From Myxococcus stipitatus DSM 14675 (GTDB lineage: Bacteria > Myxococcota > Myxococcia > Myxococcales > Myxococcaceae), in the NCBI RefSeq assembly GCF_000331735.1, contig NC_020126.1, positions 1,364,001 to 1,428,000 on the forward strand: a stretch of 64,000 nucleotides of DNA. Reading direction: 5' to 3'. Below the pieces are notes generated by a model. The model had not been told where the DNA came from, made no database searches, and saw only the letters and a program-made list of their open reading frames with translations. Below, piece after piece: positions 36,146 through 44,971 of this stretch; within the stretch, counting starts at the first letter, position 1; each line of letters starts with the position of its first letter. The position numbers and the translations under genes were made by a program.

Positions 36146-38062
36146 ATGATTGTCGGCACGGCGGGCCACATCGACCACGGCAAGACGTCGTTGGTGAAGG
36201 CGCTGACGGGCATCGACACGGACCGGCTCCAGGAAGAGAAGCGCCGAGGCATCACCCTGGAGCTGGGCTTCGCGCACCTGACGTTGGACGACGGCTCGGT
36301 GGCGGGCGTGGTGGACGTGCCCGGCCACGAGCGCTTCGTGAAGGCGATGGCCGCGGGCGCCGGGGGCGTGGACCTGGCGGTGCTGGTGGTCGCGTCGGAC
36401 GAAGGCGTCATGCCCCAGACGCGCGAGCACCTGGACATCTGCCGGTTGCTGGGCGTGCGCGCGGGCGTGGTGGCCCTCACCAAGTCGGACCTGCTCGGGG
36501 AGCTGGGGCCGGAGTGGCGCGCGCTGGTGGACGCGGACCTGGCGGCGCTCACCGCGGGCTCGTTCCTGGAAGGCGCGCCGGTGGTGGCGTGCTCGACGCG
36601 GACGGGAGAGGGGCTGGAGGTCCTGCGCGCGGCGCTCGGCAAGGCCGCGGGGACGCTGGCGAAGCGGCCCGTCGAAGGGCCCACCTTCCTTCCCGTGGAC
36701 CGCGTCTTCACGCTGAAGGGCTTCGGCACGGTGGTGACGGGCACGTTGCTGTCCGGCTCCATCACGGTGGAGGACTCCGTGTCGCTCCTGCCGGGGATGC
36801 CCGGACCGCTGCGCGTGCGCGGGGTGCAGGTGCACGGGCGCGCGGTCGAGAAGGTGGACGCGGGCCAGCGCGCGGCGGTGAACCTCCCGGGCGTCGAGGC
36901 CGAGTCGCTCCACAGAGGTCTGGTGCTGACGCGCGCGGGGGAGTTGCCCGAGACGCGCATGCTGGACGTGGAGTTGACGCTGCTGCCGTCGGCGGAGTCC
37001 GCGCTGCCGCGCCGCCGCAAGCTGCTGCTGCACCTGGGCACCGCGCAGGTGGAGGCCATGGTGGCGCTGTTGGATGTGGAGCGGCTGGAGCCCGGTGAGA
37101 CGGCGCTGGCGCAGCTGCGCTTGGATGCCCCCGTCGGGGCGTTGGTGGGACAGCGGTTCATCCTGCGGGGCTCACGGGCCTTGCCAGGGCGAGGCGCGAC
37201 GCTGGCGGGTGGGCGCGTGCTGGCGATCAACTCACCTCGGCGCCGCAAGGGCGCGCTGTCGGTGGTGGCGCCGCTGCGAGAAGCAGACCCGGCGGGACAG
37301 GTATCCTGGTTGCTGCGGCAATCAGGTTACCGAGGTCTGACGCAGCAGGAGTTGTTCGGGCGCTCGGGGCTGGGGCCTCGGGTGCTGGCGCGGACGCTGG
37401 AGCGTGAGGGCGCTCGGGGCGCGGTGCAGCTGGTGGACCGGGAGCGGCGGCTGTACGTGTCGGGCGAGGTGCTGGAGGGGTTGCAGGGGCGAGCGCTCGC
37501 GTTGCTGGCCGCCTTCCATGAGCGGGAGCCCTTGCGCGAGGGCCTCTCCCGCGAGGAGCTGCGCCAGCGCTTGTCGGCCGAGCTGGATGCCCGCGTCTTC
37601 CAGCGGGTGTTGCAGGGGCTGGTGGACGCCGGGAAGGTGGAGGTGGAGCGGGAGCTCGCGCGGCTGAAGGGGCGTGCTCGCGCGCTGACCTTGGGAGACG
37701 AGGCGGCGCGGGTGAGGCTGGCCGCGGAGCTGTCCTCGGGAGGGCTGGCGCCTCCGACGGAGGGAGAGCTCGCTCAGAAGCTGGAGCTTCCCGTGGCCCG
37801 GTTGCGCGAGCTGCTGAAGGTGCTGGCGTCCGAGGGGCGGGTGGTGCGTGTCAGCGAGGAGCTGTGCTTCGACACGGCGGCGCTGGCGACGTTGCGGGAG
37901 CGGCTGGTTGCCCACCTTCGCGAGAAGAAGGAGATTAGTACCCAGGCCTTCAAGGAGCTGGTGGGACAGAGCCGCAAGTTCGTCATTCCGCTGTCCGAGT
38001 ACTTCGACCGGGAGAAGGTGACGCTCCGGGTGGGCGAGAAGCGGGTGCTGCGTCGCGGATGA
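36146..38062 (+). CDS. selB: Selenocysteine-specific elongation factor
   Basis: 638 residues, normal for SelB. GTPase motifs: GTAGHIDHGKTSLVKALTG (G1), RGITLELGFA (G2), DVPGHERFV (G3), TKSD (G4). Two EF-Tu-like beta barrels follow, then SelB-specific winged helices (about residues 380-638) ending LVGQSRKFVIPLSEYFDREKV. It carries Sec-tRNA to UGA codons marked by a SECIS hairpin, so the organism should make selenoproteins. No selA, selD or tRNA-Sec is seen in the window. Its stop overlaps the start of the kinase gene (ATGA). Confidence 0.96.
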   Translation: MIVGTAGHIDHGKTSLVKALTGIDTDRLQEEKRRGITLELGFAHLTLDDGSVAGVVDVPGHERFVKAMAAGAGGVDLAVLVVASDEGVMPQTREHLDICRLLGVRAGVVALTKSDLLGELGPEWRALVDADLAALTAGSFLEGAPVVACSTRTGEGLEVLRAALGKAAGTLAKRPVEGPTFLPVDRVFTLKGFGTVVTGTLLSGSITVEDSVSLLPGMPGPLRVRGVQVHGRAVEKVDAGQRAAVNLPGVEAESLHRGLVLTRAGELPETRMLDVELTLLPSAESALPRRRKLLLHLGTAQVEAMVALLDVERLEPGETALAQLRLDAPVGALVGQRFILRGSRALPGRGATLAGGRVLAINSPRRRKGALSVVAPLREADPAGQVSWLLRQSGYRGLTQQELFGRSGLGPRVLARTLEREGARGAVQLVDRERRLYVSGEVLEGLQGRALALLAAFHEREPLREGLSREELRQRLSAELDARVFQRVLQGLVDAGKVEVERELARLKGRARALTLGDEAARVRLAAELSSGGLAPPTEGELAQKLELPVARLRELLKVLASEGRVVRVSEELCFDTAALATLRERLVAHLREKKEISTQAFKELVGQSRKFVIPLSEYFDREKVTLRVGEKRVLRRG

Positions 38063-40575
38063 GCATGAAGCCCTACAGCGAGGCGTCCCTGCGCGCCCTC
38101 ATCGAACCCTTCGACAACCCCGTGCTCGCGGTGGTGGACGGACGGGTGTCCGCGGCGAATGACGCCTACCTGGAGCTGCTGGGGCTTCCCCGGGAGCGGG
38201 TGGAAGGGCGCCCCGTCATGGACTTCGTCCAGCCGGAGGAGCGCAGCCGGCTCAGCGAGCGCTATCGCCTGTTGGAGTCGGGCGTGCCCTTGGACCGGAG
38301 CACGCAAATCTACCAGGTGCCCTCCGCCAACGGCGTCACGCGCGAGGTGGCCCTCTACGCGTCGCACCTGCGCTTGGAGGGAGGAGGCAAGGCGCTGCTC
38401 CTCAACCTGCTGCCCCTGTCGGACAAGCCCCCCGAGCTGTCCATGGCGGAGCGCCTGGTGGAGACCTCCGCGGGGCTGGTCTCCGCGCACTCGGAAGAGG
38501 CGGTGCGCCGCGTGGCGCTCAAGGGCCTGGAGGCCGCGGGCTTCCGAGGCCGGCTCTTCCGCTGGGACGGCGTGCGCCTGAACGCGCTCGACGGAGGCAC
38601 GTACCCCGAGGACGTGCACCTGGGGTTGGAGGCACTGTCGGACGGGCGGCCCGTGTTCGGTGGGGCGGAGAAGTCCTCGCCCACGCACGTGTACCTGCCG
38701 GTGGGCGGGCCTCAGGTGGAGGTGCTGAGGGTGGAGGGGCCGTGGGTGGCGCCGCGTCACGGCTCCGTGCTGACGCTCTTCGCGAAGGTGGTGGAGGCCG
38801 CGCTGGCGGACGCGCGAGTGCAGGCGGACGGCACGCGCAGCCGGTGGGAAGTGGGCGCCGTCGCGGAGATGGCGCGCTTCGTGGCGCGGCCCATTCCCCC
38901 GACGCCCGAGGACTTCTTGTCGCGCGTGTCGGAGCTGCTCCTCGCGGAGTCCGCGGCGCTGCACCTGTCGAAGGGCACGAGTGGCCCGCTGGAGCTGTCC
39001 GCCCACGTGGGGTTGGTGGAGGCGGTGGGGCCAGAGGGAGATGTAGCGCGGCTGGGCGGGGTGATGGGGGCCGCGGTGCCGGACGCGCTGGACGGCAACC
39101 TGAGCAGCGAGGCGCAGGCGTTGCTCCTGGGAGAGGCCTCTCGAGGCGCCCTGGGCAGTGGCGCGGCGGTGCGGCTGGCGCGTGGAGGCGAAGTGCGCGG
39201 CGTGCTTCAGGTGCTGCGCGCGCCCGGGCGTCCCTTCGATGCGCGAGACGTGCGGCTGCTGGGGACGCTGTCGGAGCTGTTGATGACGCTGCTGGAGCAG
39301 CGCCGGCTGCGCTCGGAGTCCGCGCGTCAGCTCACGGAGACGCGGCTGCTGCTGGACCTGGCGCGCACCACGTCGGGCGTGCTGGAGACCTCGAGCATCC
39401 TCGACGTGGCGTCGGACTTCCTCGTCCACCTGCTGGACGTGTCCAACTGCTACATCATGCTGTACGACGAGAGCTCGAAGGTGCTTCGAGGCGCCGCGGC
39501 CTCGGCGGCGCATCGCGACTTCTTCCGCACGGTGATTGTGTCCCTGGGCGGCGACACCGTGGCGGCCCGAGCCGCGCGCGAGCGGCGCCCCGTGGCCATC
39601 GAGGACGTGGAGGCCGCGGGCGAGGGCTTCAACGCGCAGCTGGTGCAGCGCTTCGGAGAGAAGGCGCTGCTGGCGTTGCCGCTCACGTCTCGCGAGGAGC
39701 TCATCGGCGTGGTGCTGGTGGACGATACGCGCCGCGCGAGGCCCTTCGGTCCGGAGCTGGTGGAGCTGGCGGAGGCCACCTGTGGGCAGCTCGCGCTCTC
39801 CATCGCGAACGCGCGTTTGTATGAGTCGCTCTGGGCCAGCTACGCGGAGCTGGCCGCCACCCGCGCGGAGATGGTGAAGCGCGAGCGGCTGGCCGCGCTG
39901 GGAGAGCTCTCCGCCATCGTCGCCCACGAGGTGCGCAATCCCCTGGGCGTCATCTTCAACGCGGTGGCCTCGCTGCGCCGGCTCCTGGAGCCCGCGGGGG
40001 ACGCGGCCATGCTGCTGGACATCCTGGGCGAGGAGAGCGACCGTCTCAACCGCATGGTGGGGGACCTGCTCGACTACACCCGGCCCAGGGACCCGGTGCT
40101 CCAACACGAGGACCTGAGCCGCGTGCTCCAGGACTCCCTGGAGGCGGCGCGCGTGCAGGGTGGGGGAACGGACCGTCCCGTCCACATCGACTCGGAAGTG
40201 GAGCCGGGGCTGCCGCCGGTGCCCATGGACCGACGGCTCATCCGCCAGGCGCTGGTCAACGTGGCCGTCAACGCGATTCAGTCCATGCCACAGGGCGGAC
40301 GGGTGCAGGTGCGGGCTCGCCGAGAGGCCCATGCGGGCCGCGAGCAGCTGCGCATCGACGTGGCGGACCAGGGCCCGGGCATCCCCGCGGAGCTGCTCCA
40401 CCGCGTCTTCGAGCCCTTCTTCACCACGAAGGCCCAGGGCACCGGCCTGGGCCTGGCCGTCGTCAAACGCATCCTCGAGGAGCACCGCGGCGAAATCGCC
40501 GTGGATAGCATTCCGGGTCGCGGTACTACCTTCACTTTCCGGCTCCCCCTCTCTCAGCCCCCGTCCTTCCCATGA
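38059..40575 (+). CDS. pxrK: Sensor histidine kinase, likely PxrK
   Basis: 838 residues, soluble, no membrane helix. An N-terminal PAS domain (residues about 10-120: PVLAVVDGRVSAANDAYLELLG) leads into two GAF-like sensory regions, the clearer at about 425-580 (LETSSILDVASDFLVHLLDVSNCYIML). Phosphoacceptor LGELSAIVAHEVRNPLG has its His near residue 624; ATPase boxes are NVAVNAIQS (N), DQGPGIP (G1), FEPFFTTK (F) and GTGLGLAVV (G2). The start overlaps selB and the stop overlaps the NtrC-type regulator, so the pair is co-translated. Position just before pxrR and pxr fits M. xanthus PxrK, a regulator of Pxr synthesis. Confidence 0.88.
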   Translation: MSMKPYSEASLRALIEPFDNPVLAVVDGRVSAANDAYLELLGLPRERVEGRPVMDFVQPEERSRLSERYRLLESGVPLDRSTQIYQVPSANGVTREVALYASHLRLEGGGKALLLNLLPLSDKPPELSMAERLVETSAGLVSAHSEEAVRRVALKGLEAAGFRGRLFRWDGVRLNALDGGTYPEDVHLGLEALSDGRPVFGGAEKSSPTHVYLPVGGPQVEVLRVEGPWVAPRHGSVLTLFAKVVEAALADARVQADGTRSRWEVGAVAEMARFVARPIPPTPEDFLSRVSELLLAESAALHLSKGTSGPLELSAHVGLVEAVGPEGDVARLGGVMGAAVPDALDGNLSSEAQALLLGEASRGALGSGAAVRLARGGEVRGVLQVLRAPGRPFDARDVRLLGTLSELLMTLLEQRRLRSESARQLTETRLLLDLARTTSGVLETSSILDVASDFLVHLLDVSNCYIMLYDESSKVLRGAAASAAHRDFFRTVIVSLGGDTVAARAARERRPVAIEDVEAAGEGFNAQLVQRFGEKALLALPLTSREELIGVVLVDDTRRARPFGPELVELAEATCGQLALSIANARLYESLWASYAELAATRAEMVKRERLAALGELSAIVAHEVRNPLGVIFNAVASLRRLLEPAGDAAMLLDILGEESDRLNRMVGDLLDYTRPRDPVLQHEDLSRVLQDSLEAARVQGGGTDRPVHIDSEVEPGLPPVPMDRRLIRQALVNVAVNAIQSMPQGGRVQVRARREAHAGREQLRIDVADQGPGIPAELLHRVFEPFFTTKAQGTGLGLAVVKRILEEHRGEIAVDSIPGRGTTFTFRLPLSQPPSFP

Positions 40576-42020
40576 CTGACGCGAACACCCCGCCGTCCCG
40601 TGGACGCATCCTCGTCGTGGATGACCAGCGCAACATGCGCGCCACCACCGCGCTGCTCCTGCGCGCGGAGAACTACACCGTCTTCGAGGCCGGCACGGGG
40701 GACGAGGCCCTGGGCCACCTCGCCGGCGGCAGCATCGACCTGCTGCTGACGGACCTGAAGATGGAGCCCATGGATGGGCTGACGTTGCTCCGGCGCGCGC
40801 TGGAGGTGGCCCCCCGTCTTCAAATCATCATGATGACGGCGTTCGGCTCCATCGAGAGCGCGGTGGAAGCCATGCGCCTGGGGGCCTACGACTACGTCAC
40901 CAAGCCCTTCAAGGAGAGCGAGCTGCGCTACCGCGTGGAGCGCGCCCTGGAGCGAGCGCGCCTCCTGCGCGACGTGGACAACCTGGCCACGGACTTCAAC
41001 CAGCGCCATGGCCTGTCCGCGCTGGTGGGCCGCAGCGCGGCGATGCGCGACCTCACCGCCAGGTTGATGCGCGTGGCGCAGAGCGACGCCACCGTCCTCA
41101 TCCAGGGGGAGAGCGGCACGGGCAAGGAGCTCGTGGCACGCGCACTCCATGCGCACAGCCGGCGCAAGTCGCGCTCCTTCGTCCCCGTCAACTGCGCCGC
41201 CATCAGCGAGACGCTGCTGGAGAGCGAGCTGTTCGGCCACGCCAAGGGCGCCTTCACGGGCGCGGTGAAGACGCGGCGCGGACTCTTCGAGGAGGCCGAC
41301 GGCGGCACGCTCTTCATCGACGAGGTGACGGAGACCAGCCCCACATTCCAGTCCAAGCTGCTGCGAGCCCTCCAGGAGGGCGAGGTGCGCCGCGTGGGTG
41401 AGTCCACCGCGCTGCGCGTGGACGTGCGCACCGTGGCCGCCACCAACCGCGACATCGAGCTGGAGGTCCGCGAGAAGCGCTTCCGCCAGGACCTCTACTA
41501 CCGCCTCAACGTGGTGACGCTGCGCGTGCCACCGCTGCGCGAGCGCCTGGAGGACGTGCCCGCGCTCGCCGAGCACTTCCTGGAGCGCGCCAACGCCCGC
41601 AGCCCGAATCCTCGGCGCTTGTCGGCCGCCGCCGTGACGCACCTGATGGGCTACGACTTCCCCGGCAACGTGCGCGAGCTGGAGAACCTGGTGGAGCAGG
41701 CCGCCGCGCTCGCGGAGGCGGACGAGCTGCTGCCCGAGGACTTCCCCCTGCGCCAGGCCCGCCTGACGGCCCCGACGGGAGGCACCACCAGCACGGCCAT
41801 GTCCGAGGGGCCCCAGGGCCTCGTCGCCAGCGGGAGCAGCGGACCCACCCTGGCCCAGGTGGTGGAGGACGCCGAGCGCCGCGCCATCGCCCAGTCCTTG
41901 GAGCGCCATGGCGTGGACCTGGCCCGGGTCGCCGACGAGCTCGGCGTCTCATCCACCACCCTCTGGCGGAAGATGAAGCGGCTCAACCTGCGCCCGCCCA
42001 GCGACGTGGCTCGGGAGTAG
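40572..42020 (+). CDS. pxrR: NtrC-type sigma-54 response regulator, likely PxrR
   Basis: 482 residues. Receiver domain 10-125 with acidic pocket VVDD and phosphoacceptor Asp near 60 (LLTDLKM), Thr and Lys (MMTAF, TKPF). AAA+ domain about 145-380: Walker A GESGTGKE, sigma-54 contact loop GAFTGA near 228, Walker B GGTLFIDE, arginine fingers in FRQDLYYRLN. C-terminal Fis-type HTH: SLERHGVDLARVADELGVSSTTLWRKM. It should activate -24/-12 promoters; the nearest is 212 bp beyond its stop, in front of the small RNA. In M. xanthus, PxrR binds and activates the pxr promoter. Confidence 0.93.
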   Translation: MTDANTPPSRGRILVVDDQRNMRATTALLLRAENYTVFEAGTGDEALGHLAGGSIDLLLTDLKMEPMDGLTLLRRALEVAPRLQIIMMTAFGSIESAVEAMRLGAYDYVTKPFKESELRYRVERALERARLLRDVDNLATDFNQRHGLSALVGRSAAMRDLTARLMRVAQSDATVLIQGESGTGKELVARALHAHSRRKSRSFVPVNCAAISETLLESELFGHAKGAFTGAVKTRRGLFEEADGGTLFIDEVTETSPTFQSKLLRALQEGEVRRVGESTALRVDVRTVAATNRDIELEVREKRFRQDLYYRLNVVTLRVPPLRERLEDVPALAEHFLERANARSPNPRRLSAAAVTHLMGYDFPGNVRELENLVEQAAALAEADELLPEDFPLRQARLTAPTGGTTSTAMSEGPQGLVASGSSGPTLAQVVEDAERRAIAQSLERHGVDLARVADELGVSSTTLWRKMKRLNLRPPSDVARE

Positions 42021-42231
42021 GGTGGGGCCGGAGTAGGCCTTCCGCGCACCCCAGCTTGGAAATCCCAGAATCGGTCCGCTTCATCGGTGAAAAGGCCAAA
42101 CGGCTGGAATCATTGCTCCTTTTCAGATCTGCAAGTCGATTGCAGGGCTGAAATGCAATCGCCGAGGTTGGACAAGGTTGGGCAGAGCGCTAAGTGCATG
42201 AAAAGACGGGTGTTGGCCTGAAAACGTCTCG

Positions 42232-42247
42232 TGGCACGACGGCTGCT
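42232..42247 (+). promoter_or_regulatory. Sigma-54 promoter of the pxr-like RNA
   Basis: TGGCACGACGGCTGCT: perfect TGGCACG at -24 and GC at -12 with exact 10-nt spacing; one base differs from consensus (C for T before TGC). It predicts a transcript start near 42258. The NtrC-type activator gene is immediately upstream. Confidence 0.85.
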
Positions 42248-42257
42248 ATAGGTTCCT

Positions 42258-42378
42258 GCGGGACACATCGAAGCGAGGCTGAAGGCGGTTCCCCCCCACC
42301 CCTTCAGCACTTCCGGTGAGTCACCTTCAGAAGACCCGCGGCCCGGCCCTCCCCTGGAGTGTCGGGCCGCCTTCTTTT
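42258..42378 (+). ncRNA. pxr: Pxr-like small regulatory RNA
   Basis: About 120 nt between the sigma-54 promoter and an intrinsic terminator. Stem-loop 1: GCTGAAGG (42278-42285) pairs perfectly with CCTTCAGC (42301-42308), and its 15-nt loop contains seven consecutive cytosines (42291-42297). A small hairpin GGTG/CACC follows (42315-42325), then the terminator hairpin. Gene order kinase, NtrC-type regulator, RNA, GNAT is that of M. xanthus Pxr, a trans-acting sRNA that blocks fruiting-body development during growth; as I recall, its loss-of-function allele changed a base inside a seven-C run. Ends are predicted, not mapped. Confidence 0.85.
42338..42378 (+). terminator. Intrinsic terminator of the pxr-like RNA
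   Basis: GCGGCCCG (42338-42345) pairs perfectly with CGGGCCGC (42363-42370); CTCC/GGAG can pair inside the loop. The run CTTCTTTT follows directly. Confidence 0.85.
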
Positions 42379-42417
42379 GGGCATCGTCGGGCTTTGAACA
42401 GGCCTCGCGTCGGGATT

Positions 42418-42441
42418 CACTCCGTTCTCCTGGAAGGAGTG
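42418..42441 (+). promoter_or_regulatory. Hairpin masking GNAT ribosome site
   Basis: CACTCC (42418-42423) pairs with GGAGTG (42436-42441), covering most of the AAGGAG ribosome site of the GNAT gene at 42446. An alternative CTCC/GGAG hairpin (42427-42439) masks it too. Confidence 0.5.
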
Positions 42442-42445
42442 GCTG

Positions 42446-43315
42446 ATGGCGGTGGATGTGGGAAGCCTGCCGTGTCCGTGGGTGCTGAGAGTCGGGCGCC
42501 CTGATGAGTACGCGACGTTCGCCCACCTGTTCACGGAGCTCGGGCTGGAGGAGCCGCCTCCCCCCGAGTCGATGTGGGTCGAGGACATGGCCTCGCGCAC
42601 CTTCTTCGCGGAAGGGCCGGAGGGGGTCGTCGCCGGCTACTCGACGACGGATGTGCTGGGGGCGTGGGGCTACGTGGGGCAGCTGGTGGTGGCGCCCTTC
42701 GCTCGTCGCCAGGGCCTGGGGCGGTGGCTGATGCGCCACGCGGCCCAGCGCTTCCGGGCCCAGGGGTGCCAATCCTGGGCGCTCAACGTGAAGCGGGACA
42801 ACGTCGCGGCGCTCGGGCTGTACACGGCGATGGGCATGCGACGTGAGCGGTGGGGCACCAACCTGAAGGTGACGCGGGCCCTGCTGGCGCAGCTGCCGCC
42901 CGTGCCCGCGGGCCTGGTGGTGGTGCCCTTGGCGCCGAGCCACTGCGAGCCGCTGACGGAGATGTGGCGGATGTTGCCGGGCAAGCTCGCCCGCTTCGGG
43001 ACCCAGATGGGACACCGGCTGCTGCGACTGGCGCCCGAGCACGGCGGCGAGTCGACGAGTCCCCTGGGCTTGATGGACTTCCGCGCTGGGAGCCGGCTGC
43101 TCTTCCCCTTCTTCGCCGCGTCCCTGGGGCACGCGAGGGCGCTGATGGAGGCCGCCTTCTCCTTGCTCGGGGAGGCCCACCCCGTCCTCAACGTGGTGGT
43201 GACGGACGACACGCCGCTCGAGCAGCGGCTGCGGGAGCTGGGCGCGGAGGTGAGCCTGGAGACCTACGAGCTGCGCGGCACGCTGCCGGACCTCGCTTCG
43301 GCGCGAGCCCCCTGA
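42446..43315 (+). CDS. GNAT family acetyltransferase
   Basis: 289 residues; AAGGAG lies 5-7 nt before the ATG. The N-terminal GNAT domain (about 12-140) has VGQLVVAPFARRQGLGRWLMRHAAQRF, with the acetyl-CoA loop R-R-Q-G-L-G, and NVKRDNVAALGLYTAMGMRRE, the typical catalytic-end motif. The C-terminal half (about 150-285) looks like a second, degenerate GNAT-like fold without the Q/RxxGxG/A loop. Substrate unknown. It sits directly behind the pxr-like RNA, as a GNAT gene does in M. xanthus. Read-through from the sRNA promoter could also express it. Confidence 0.88.
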   Translation: MAVDVGSLPCPWVLRVGRPDEYATFAHLFTELGLEEPPPPESMWVEDMASRTFFAEGPEGVVAGYSTTDVLGAWGYVGQLVVAPFARRQGLGRWLMRHAAQRFRAQGCQSWALNVKRDNVAALGLYTAMGMRRERWGTNLKVTRALLAQLPPVPAGLVVVPLAPSHCEPLTEMWRMLPGKLARFGTQMGHRLLRLAPEHGGESTSPLGLMDFRAGSRLLFPFFAASLGHARALMEAAFSLLGEAHPVLNVVVTDDTPLEQRLRELGAEVSLETYELRGTLPDLASARAP

Positions 43316-43323
43316 AACGACAA

Positions 43324-43354
43324 CGCCCGCCCGGGCACGAAGCCGGGGCGGGCG
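43324..43354. terminator. Bidirectional GC hairpin, GNAT / nuoN
   Basis: CGCCCGCCCGGGC pairs with GCCGGGGCGGGCG across ACGAA, 12 of 13 pairs. It lies between convergent genes; no T run. Confidence 0.55.
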
Positions 43355-43399
43355 GAGTCTCTCGAGCCACGAGGGGAACCCCCGTGGCCGGAGCAGGGC

Positions 43400-44962
43400 C
43401 TACTGGCCGCTGAAGATGCTGCTGGCCTGCACCAGCCAGCTGGTGAGCGGGCCGGGGAGGATGCCGAGGATGATGACGCCCGCGGTGGAGAGCACCAGGG
43501 CCAGCTCGGTGGACCAGCTGCGCTCCAGCGTCTGGGCGCCCTCGGGCACCGGGCGCATGAACATGTAGACCACCACGCGCAGGTAGTAATAGACGCCCGC
43601 CGCGCTGGAGAGCACGCCGATGATGGCCAGGCCGATGAGGCCCGAGTCCACGGCGCTCTGGAAGATGAGCAGCTTGCTCATGAAGCCGATGGTGGGAGGA
43701 ATCCCGCCCAGCGACAGCATGAAGGCGGCCATCGCCACGGCCCAGCCCGGACGGCGCTGCGCCAGGCCGCTGAAGCGCTCCAGGTCCCACGCCGTCCCCT
43801 TCTCCTCGTCCTCGCGACGCTCGAGCACGGACAGCATGGTGAAGGCACCCACCGCGCTGAAGGTATAGGCCAGGAGGTAGAACAGGATGCCGCGCAGCGC
43901 CTGCGAGCGCACCAGCTCCAGCGGCGAGCCACCCGTCAGCTCGGACGGGCCCAGCAGCCGGAACTGCTCGCCCGGCGCGGTGACGAAGAGCGCCGCCACG
44001 CCCACCAGCAGGTAGCCGGCGTGCGCGATGGAGGAGTACGCCAGCATGCGCTTCACGTTGCGCTGCGGAATCGCCAGCAGGTTGCCCACGACCATGGTGA
44101 GGAACGCCATGGTGGAGAACAGCACCAGGGGCAGATGCGGGTCGATGCCCTTGCCCATCGTGAGGAACACGCGCACCAGCGCCGCGAAGGCCGCGGCCTT
44201 CACGCCCGCGCTCATCAGCGCGGTGACGGGGGTGGGGGCACCCTCGTACACGTCCGGCGTCCACATGTGGAACGGCACCGCGGCCACCTTGAAGGCGAAG
44301 CCCGTGCCCAGGAGGATGAGGCCCGTGTAGACCAGCGCGGGCTGTGTGGTGAGCGCCGTCGCCAGGGGGCCGGCCATCGCCGTGAGCTTGGTGGTGCCCG
44401 TGGCGCCGTACACCAGCGCCGCGCCGTACAGCAGCACCGCGGAGGAGAACGCGCCCAGGATGAAGTACTTGAAGCCCGCCTCGGAAGGCCGCGTGCCGCG
44501 CCGCAGGTACGACGTCAGCGCGTAGGTCGCGATGGAGAGGACCTCGATGTTGACGAACAGGGTGATGAGCTCGTTCGACAGCGCCAGCAGGCTCATGCCC
44601 GCGCCGGCGAAGAGCATCAGCGCGTAGAACTCACCGCGCTCCGCGCCCCGCTTGCGCAGGAAGCTCACGGAGCTGAGCGACGCCAGCCCCAGCCCCAGGC
44701 ACACCACGAAGGTGAGGAAGCTGGAGAACGGGTCCATCACGCCGAAGCCGAGGAACACCTCGCCCGCCGGCTCGAACATGGAGGCCAGGGCCACGGCCCC
44801 AGCCGCCACCGACGCCACCACGGCGAGCACCGCCTGGTACGAGCGCGACGAGTTGGCGGCGAGGAACACCTCCGACAACAACAGGACGCAGGCGCCCACC
44901 GCCAGGATGATGGCGGGCAGCAGCGGGAGGAAGTCTGCCAGGGTGAGATTGGGCAGGATCAT
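43400..44962 (-). CDS. nuoN: NADH-quinone oxidoreductase subunit N
   Basis: 520 residues, about 14 membrane helices; antiporter-like subunit of complex I. Landmarks: SNELITLFVNIEVLSIATYAL with the helix-5 glutamate, FAFKVAAVPFHMWTPDVYEGAPTPVTA with the helix-7 lysine and family signature, NLLAIPQRNVKRMLAYSSIAHAGYLLVG, and LSLGGIPPTIGFMSKLLIF. It forms one of the proton channels of the membrane arm. Last gene of the nuoEFJKLMN unit, 9 bp after nuoM. Confidence 0.97.
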   Translation of the reverse strand: MILPNLTLADFLPLLPAIILAVGACVLLLSEVFLAANSSRSYQAVLAVVASVAAGAVALASMFEPAGEVFLGFGVMDPFSSFLTFVVCLGLGLASLSSVSFLRKRGAERGEFYALMLFAGAGMSLLALSNELITLFVNIEVLSIATYALTSYLRRGTRPSEAGFKYFILGAFSSAVLLYGAALVYGATGTTKLTAMAGPLATALTTQPALVYTGLILLGTGFAFKVAAVPFHMWTPDVYEGAPTPVTALMSAGVKAAAFAALVRVFLTMGKGIDPHLPLVLFSTMAFLTMVVGNLLAIPQRNVKRMLAYSSIAHAGYLLVGVAALFVTAPGEQFRLLGPSELTGGSPLELVRSQALRGILFYLLAYTFSAVGAFTMLSVLERREDEEKGTAWDLERFSGLAQRRPGWAVAMAAFMLSLGGIPPTIGFMSKLLIFQSAVDSGLIGLAIIGVLSSAAGVYYYLRVVVYMFMRPVPEGAQTLERSWSTELALVLSTAGVIILGILPGPLTSWLVQASSIFSGQ

Positions 44963-44971
44963 GGTGGGAAC

